Positions 60,035 to 64,000 of a DNA stretch of 64,000 nt are shown here, piece by piece. A program made the translations under genes and the position numbers. Position 1 is the first letter of the stretch; each line of letters opens with the position of its first letter. This stretch comes from Bdellovibrionaceae bacterium UBA6502 (GTDB lineage: Bacteria; Bdellovibrionota; Bdellovibrionia; Bdellovibrionales; UBA840): the NCBI GenBank assembly GCA_002436415.1, contig DJMA01000026.1, positions 10,786 to 74,785 on the forward strand, read 5' to 3'. The notes under the pieces are model-generated. The model made no database searches, was not told where the DNA came from, and saw only the letters and a program-made list of their open reading frames with translations.

Positions 60035-60705
60035 GTGTCGTGGATAACTTTATCGAAGTTCAGTCAGAAATTATGAGTTTCTGTAAAGCTAAAGATCTTA
60101 CTATGGCTAAAATTCTGGTGGTAAGTAAGAAGCAGAGCCTCGAGAAAATTCAGTCTATCATTGATTCTGGTTATAAATACTTTGCTGAAAACTATGTCCA
60201 AGAATGGCGGGAAAAATACGAAGCCTTGCAAGGGCAAGAGGTTCATTGGCATTTTATCGGGCAACTGCAAACCAACAAAGTAAAATACCTAGTAGGAAAA
60301 GTGGATTTGATCCATACCTTGGATAGTGAAAAGCTTTGGGCTGAAATTGATAAAAGGGCAAAAGCAATGGGTGTGATTCAAGAACTTCTTTTGCAAATTG
60401 ATTGGGAGAAACGAGAAGATCGTGGCGGAATTGCCTATGATAAACTTGAAAGTTTCTTCGAGATGCACGAAGGCTTTCCAAACACTTTAGTTCGTGGCCT
60501 AATGACGGTAGCTCCCGTTGAGGAAGATGCTAAGATTTGTTTTCAAAAAACAGCCGATCTATTCATGAAAATAAAAGAAAAAAACCCAAGTCTGATTCAC
60601 TTTGACCAACTTTCAATGGGGATGTCGGGTGACTATCTCGATGCGATTGAATCTGGTGCAAATCTAGTCAGAATCGGTAGTAAAATTATGGGGGAGCGCC
60701 AGTAA
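60031..60705 (+). CDS. yggS: YggS-type pyridoxal-phosphate homeostasis protein
   Basis: This PLP-binding protein keeps the cofactor and amino-acid pools balanced. The PLP lysine is in ILVVSKKQSLEKI near residue 33, NYVQEWREKY and HWHFIGQLQTNKVKYL follow, and LSMGMSGDYLDAIESGANLVRIGSKIMG closes the protein. It has 224 residues. It follows Maf and precedes proC by about 90 bases; yggS next to proC is a well-known bacterial arrangement. Confidence 0.95.
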   Translation: MSVVDNFIEVQSEIMSFCKAKDLTMAKILVVSKKQSLEKIQSIIDSGYKYFAENYVQEWREKYEALQGQEVHWHFIGQLQTNKVKYLVGKVDLIHTLDSEKLWAEIDKRAKAMGVIQELLLQIDWEKREDRGGIAYDKLESFFEMHEGFPNTLVRGLMTVAPVEEDAKICFQKTADLFMKIKEKNPSLIHFDQLSMGMSGDYLDAIESGANLVRIGSKIMGERQ

Positions 60706-60795
60706 AATTTTAATTTTCTAAAGAAAAGGCGCTTTTTACCTCAGAAAAGTCGAATAGAGTAGCCAAGTCTAGAGATTCTAGATAGATTGGAGACT

Positions 60796-61641
60796 ATGTC
60801 AGATTTATTTGCAAAAACAATGTTGAAACGAAAAAAATTGGGTTTCATTGGAACAGGAAACCTTGCACAAGCAATCATCACGGCTCTAGTAGAAGAGAAT
60901 AGCATTGCCAGAGAAAATATTTATATCACCAACCGAACTCCTGGAAAGCCTACAAAGTTAAAGAAGAAGTTTCCAGAGATCAATTACCTTAGCAACAACG
61001 AAGAATTGGTTGAGACCTGTGATATCGTTGTTTTTGCAATGAAGCCTCAAGATTTACAAAATGCGGTAGAGCCAATATCTTATGTCTTTGATAAGTCTAA
61101 ATTGGTTATCAGTTTAGCAGCTGGTGTTACAATTCAAAATTTAAAACGTCTTGTCCCTGAGGCTGGCGATATTTTTAGAGTAATGGCCAATACTCCTGCT
61201 CGTGTGAAAAGGGGAGTTTTTGGTTATTGCAGCACAAATAACAACTCAGCAAATGAGTCTTATATTTTAGAACTCTTTTCGCCATTGGGTTTAGTTGTAG
61301 CAGCTGAAGAAGGAGAAGAGTTCGATGCTTTAACCGTAGCTTGTTCTAGCGGTACGGGCTTTGTTTTAGAGCTTCTTCACTATTGGCAAGATTGGTTACA
61401 AGACCGTGGTTACGAAGAAGAGATCGCAAAAAAGATGGCCATCGAAACCTTTATTGGTGCGGCAGAGCTTGCCAAACAGGCCGAGCATCTAAGCGTAGAA
61501 GAGCTTCGTGATCAGGTGACATCCAAAAAAGGCGTTACCATCGCTGGCTTAGAAAAGATGCGTGAGTTTGAAGTAGAAGGAAACCTGGCAATGTCTTTTG
61601 AAAAAGCCATCCAACGAAACCGCCAGTTGGCGATTGATTAG
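60796..61641 (+). CDS. proC: Pyrroline-5-carboxylate reductase
   Basis: ProC makes proline from pyrroline-5-carboxylate with NAD(P)H. The dinucleotide motif GFIGTGNLAQAIITAL is near the N-terminus; MANTPARVKRGVFGYC and the late VTSKKGVTIAGLEKM (family signature, usually TSPGGTTxxxL) follow. ATG 60796 is used; the in-frame TTG 60787 contains the ribosome site GGAGA. The C-terminal helical dimer region is complete. It ends the maf-yggS-proC group. Confidence 0.95.
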   Translation: MSDLFAKTMLKRKKLGFIGTGNLAQAIITALVEENSIARENIYITNRTPGKPTKLKKKFPEINYLSNNEELVETCDIVVFAMKPQDLQNAVEPISYVFDKSKLVISLAAGVTIQNLKRLVPEAGDIFRVMANTPARVKRGVFGYCSTNNNSANESYILELFSPLGLVVAAEEGEEFDALTVACSSGTGFVLELLHYWQDWLQDRGYEEEIAKKMAIETFIGAAELAKQAEHLSVEELRDQVTSKKGVTIAGLEKMREFEVEGNLAMSFEKAIQRNRQLAID

Positions 61642-61656
61642 TTCTCTGTTTTAGGT

Positions 61657-62691
61657 CTATCTTTCTCCAGGAATATAAACTGGTTTTAAACCTTGTAGTG
61701 TCTCTTTTTTCTTCTCAGGAATACTCTTAGGGAAAATAGGCATTTTTTCAGAATACCGAGTTACAAAATGTAGTTCCGACTGGCCGTCTTCTTTTTTTTC
61801 TAGAACTAGGTCTAAACCAACCCATAGTTTCTCAGTTTTAAATTTGCCCTCAAAAGCCCTTATAATGCGCAAGATTAATGGTGGAGAATGGGTCAATTCT
61901 TCATTATGTAGGTCTTTACCAATTTCTTCTAATGCAGTATCAGAACCATAGGTCTGAAGTTTTTTTAAACTTCCTTGGGTAATACTAAAATCTCTCGACA
62001 ACAAATTGATGTCTCCAACATCTGCGTTTTTTATGAAATTTTTCATTTTATTTATTCTGTTCTCGTACTGCCAATCCCATTTTAGTATCTCAAGTAAAGT
62101 ATTTAAGGGATGGAAAACCAATAGCCCCATCGGAACCAAAACAGTTGAGAGCAGTCCGTTTGTGGCTTCGTGGAAAACTAAAGAATCTAAAACTAAAAAA
62201 GAAAGAAAAAATGTATTCATCAAGTATTGAGGGAAAGTCTCTCTCCTTTTGGCTATTTCTAAATCATTCAGTTTTAGCAAATGACGTTCTAAAAAACTAT
62301 TTATTTTAGTATCCCCAATGATACTAAAGGTTTTGGTCTGCTTTCTCATACCGGATTCTGTGTCAGCGGAGTTTTCCTGGAATTTAAGTATCCCTTGGAT
62401 TCTCGATGCTGCAGTTGAAATTTTTTTCCTATTTTTATAGTCTAGAGTGGAATCAAAATCCACAGCCTGAATGTTGGGTTCAGCTTTCGGTAGTTTGAAA
62501 CGATGCCATAGGATTGATTCTAAAGAGTTCATGGTCAATGCGTATTGGTTGGTAATTTTATCTTTATGAGGCTCACCAGCTTCCTGGAGGGATAAAGTGC
62601 AGGCTACTATGGGAGCAACTGGAGCGGCCGTCAGATGAAAAGACCAAGTAAGAATAACAAAAAGAGGCAGAATTTGTCGCCTGAGGTTCAT
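61657..62691 (-). CDS. Exported or lipidated membrane protein of unknown function
   Basis: Start ATG 62691 has GGGAG upstream. The N-terminus (RRQILPLFVILTWSFHLTAA) is a signal, and IVAC ending at residue 31 could be a lipobox, so it may be a lipoprotein. A hydrophobic segment (about 165-195; MNTFFLSFLVLDSLVFHEA, STVLVPMGLLVFHPL) suggests a membrane hairpin. The rest is soluble, rich in charged residues. No family is recognised. It is convergent with proC, 15 bases apart. Confidence 0.7.
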   Translation of the reverse strand: MNLRRQILPLFVILTWSFHLTAAPVAPIVACTLSLQEAGEPHKDKITNQYALTMNSLESILWHRFKLPKAEPNIQAVDFDSTLDYKNRKKISTAASRIQGILKFQENSADTESGMRKQTKTFSIIGDTKINSFLERHLLKLNDLEIAKRRETFPQYLMNTFFLSFLVLDSLVFHEATNGLLSTVLVPMGLLVFHPLNTLLEILKWDWQYENRINKMKNFIKNADVGDINLLSRDFSITQGSLKKLQTYGSDTALEEIGKDLHNEELTHSPPLILRIIRAFEGKFKTEKLWVGLDLVLEKKEDGQSELHFVTRYSEKMPIFPKSIPEKKKETLQGLKPVYIPGER

Positions 62692-62816
62692 AGAAAACTC
62701 CCACATTGGAATAAATTAGAAACTAACCTTCTACGTAATATTTAGAGCAAATACCGAGCCAGTTTTTATGGAGTGAGTTCTGGTCTATTTATTTCTGACA
62801 AAACATTTGTTAGATC

Positions 62817-62852
62817 AAAAAAAAGAACGATTAGATCACTAATCGTTCTTTT
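62817..62852. terminator. Bidirectional terminator hairpin
   Basis: AAAAGAACGATTAG and CTAATCGTTCTTTT are exact complements across a four-base loop. A and T runs on both sides allow use from either strand; the leftward exported protein gene at 62875 ends just above it. Confidence 0.9.
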
Positions 62853-62874
62853 GGTAAGACTTAATTTTTCTAGA

Positions 62875-63834
62875 TTAGGGTTGTTGATTTAGCTCTGGTG
62901 CTTTTTTTTCTTGGGCTTTGATGAAACCAGAGAAAATTGCCGCTTCCTTTTGTTCTTTAAAATCATGACCTATGCGACTTGGGCTTACAACACTACCTTC
63001 GGGACCTTGAGTGTTAGGTATAAGAATTTTAGAGGAGTATTTTGCAATGACATCACTACTAGAAAAATAGTTGCCAATGACTGAGCTCATCACTCTGTCT
63101 CCCAGGTCATCTTCAAACTGGAAGCTTTCTATAAATTTTGAATATGATTCCCCAGGACTGTAGGCAAAAAATGTAACGGGAAATTGATACTCAACGCTAT
63201 AGCTTAAATACATTGGGATTTGAAAAGTTCTTTCGTTGTGATCACTCAACAGGAAAGCATCGCTTCCTTTAATGTATCCACCACCTGTATAATTTTTCTC
63301 AGCACCAACGGCATGAAGTTCGGCAATGGCTTGAAGACTGAGCTTTGTTCCTAATAGCACTCCATCAGCGTTCAAAGAGTATTGAAGTTTTGCAGTGTCT
63401 TTAAGTGTATCCAAATCTTTTACTCGAAGTTTGTAATAAGCTCCTTCTTCGATGTCTGCTTTAATGTCCTCAGGTAGAGAGCTGAAATATTTTGAATCTG
63501 GGCTGAGAGGGCGGTCCCATTCAGCCATTCCCTCTTCCCATTCTTGGTTGGAAAGCCAAATATTAAAACCAACATCATCCCAAAAAATTCCCATTTTTTC
63601 TCTATCATCATGTGGAATTTCTGAAAGTTCTTTGAGCTCAGCGTATCTATATTCTCGGGCTGTTTTTAGTTCAAAACTAACTACGCATCCTTCTTCAGTG
63701 TTTTCGATGGAGGTTTTTAGTTCGTTCTTTTGGTAAAAATCTTTTTTTAGTAGAGATTCACAGGCATTATCGGCATGAGCAAGGCTGCTACTTACGCCAA
63801 TCGACATTGCGATCAATAAGCTTTTGTAATTCAT
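62875..63834 (-). CDS. Exported protein of unknown function
   Basis: A 319-residue product with a signal peptide (NYKSLLIAMSIGVSSSLAHA). Two cysteines (ACESLLKK and GCVVSFEL) lie close to the start of the mature part and could form a disulphide. The rest is beta-rich and aromatic, ending KAPELNQQP. A terminator follows. No family is recognised; the right window edge lies 166 bases upstream of its start with nothing further visible. Confidence 0.7.
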   Translation of the reverse strand: MNYKSLLIAMSIGVSSSLAHADNACESLLKKDFYQKNELKTSIENTEEGCVVSFELKTAREYRYAELKELSEIPHDDREKMGIFWDDVGFNIWLSNQEWEEGMAEWDRPLSPDSKYFSSLPEDIKADIEEGAYYKLRVKDLDTLKDTAKLQYSLNADGVLLGTKLSLQAIAELHAVGAEKNYTGGGYIKGSDAFLLSDHNERTFQIPMYLSYSVEYQFPVTFFAYSPGESYSKFIESFQFEDDLGDRVMSSVIGNYFSSSDVIAKYSSKILIPNTQGPEGSVVSPSRIGHDFKEQKEAAIFSGFIKAQEKKAPELNQQP

Positions 63835-64000
63835 AATTCCTCCAATGGGTGGATGGTCAAAAATTGTTATACAAGCCTGTCATTTTTTTAGGAAATGGGC
63901 TTTATATAGGGATTTGTTTTCTTTTCAGTTTTAGTAGTTCATGAATTGTGCCAATGTTCTTCTGACGCAATGGTCTTCGAATTTACTCATAAGAAATCGT

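Noticed and set aside
1..64000. tRNA, rRNA, CRISPR arrays, transposase or phage genes
   Set aside because: I read all intergenic regions for tRNA-like T-loops, regularly spaced repeats and integrase or transposase motifs and saw none; a tRNA or CRISPR search program would settle this.

Overview
The window looks like a chromosomal stretch of a low-GC, Gram-negative, probably Bdellovibrio-like bacterium (Bdellovibrionota). The reasons are a gene mix typical of that group: a TIGR02147/DUF4423-type regulator, a Tad-pilus/FHA cluster, a long phenylalanine hydroxylase, outer-membrane and lipoprotein machinery, and many exported proteins of 200-350 residues with no recognisable family. GTG and TTG starts are common. 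The assignment is inference; no rRNA or tRNA gene was found. No complete insertion sequence, prophage or CRISPR array is visible.

Layout. 1-7.3 kb: edge-truncated exported HExxH protein, a long intergenic region with a 21-bp-arm palindromic element, TrmH-type RNA methylase, HemJ, phenylalanine hydroxylase, an exported kinase-like protein and a lipoprotein. 7.7-14.7 kb: beta-carbonic anhydrase plus SulP transporter (a bicarbonate pair), then lipoprotein maturation (an Lgt-like paralogue, canonical Lgt, LspA) around two exported unknowns, one with a methyltransferase-like fold. 14.7-25.8 kb: IleS, CPBP protease, a di-haem cytochrome, TruA, a redoxin and two short-chain-dehydrogenase-type proteins. 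26-34 kb: succinate-semialdehyde-type dehydrogenase, DUF4423 regulator, a frameshifted partial gene copy beside its full-length relative, a hairpin-rich intergenic region, and a 1075-residue exported protein joining two Clp-type AAA+ modules to an FtsH/M41-like peptidase.

34-39.4 kb: M28 aminopeptidase, an exported unknown, and the most exciting locus: a GrrM/OscB-like radical SAM/SPASM enzyme preceded by a 107-residue exported precursor whose last 47 residues hold 14 consecutive Trp-x-(Asn/Asp) triplets. This fits a ribosomally made peptide carrying many three-residue cyclophanes. 39.6-43.4 kb: lipA, E2 and E3 of a 2-oxoacid dehydrogenase in one operon; lipB lies 3 kb further on. 43.6-46.4 kb: envelope genes with two PAP2 phosphatases. 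47-53 kb: small DUF proteins, ExbB/ExbD operon, and a sulfatase-fold protein.

52.9-59.4 kb: one minus-strand operon of TadC, DUF192, three FHA-domain proteins (one also a membrane PAS sensor) and a degenerate PP2C-like protein. This suggests phospho-threonine signalling attached to a pilus or secretion machine. 59.4-64 kb: Maf, YggS and ProC on the plus strand, and two exported unknowns.
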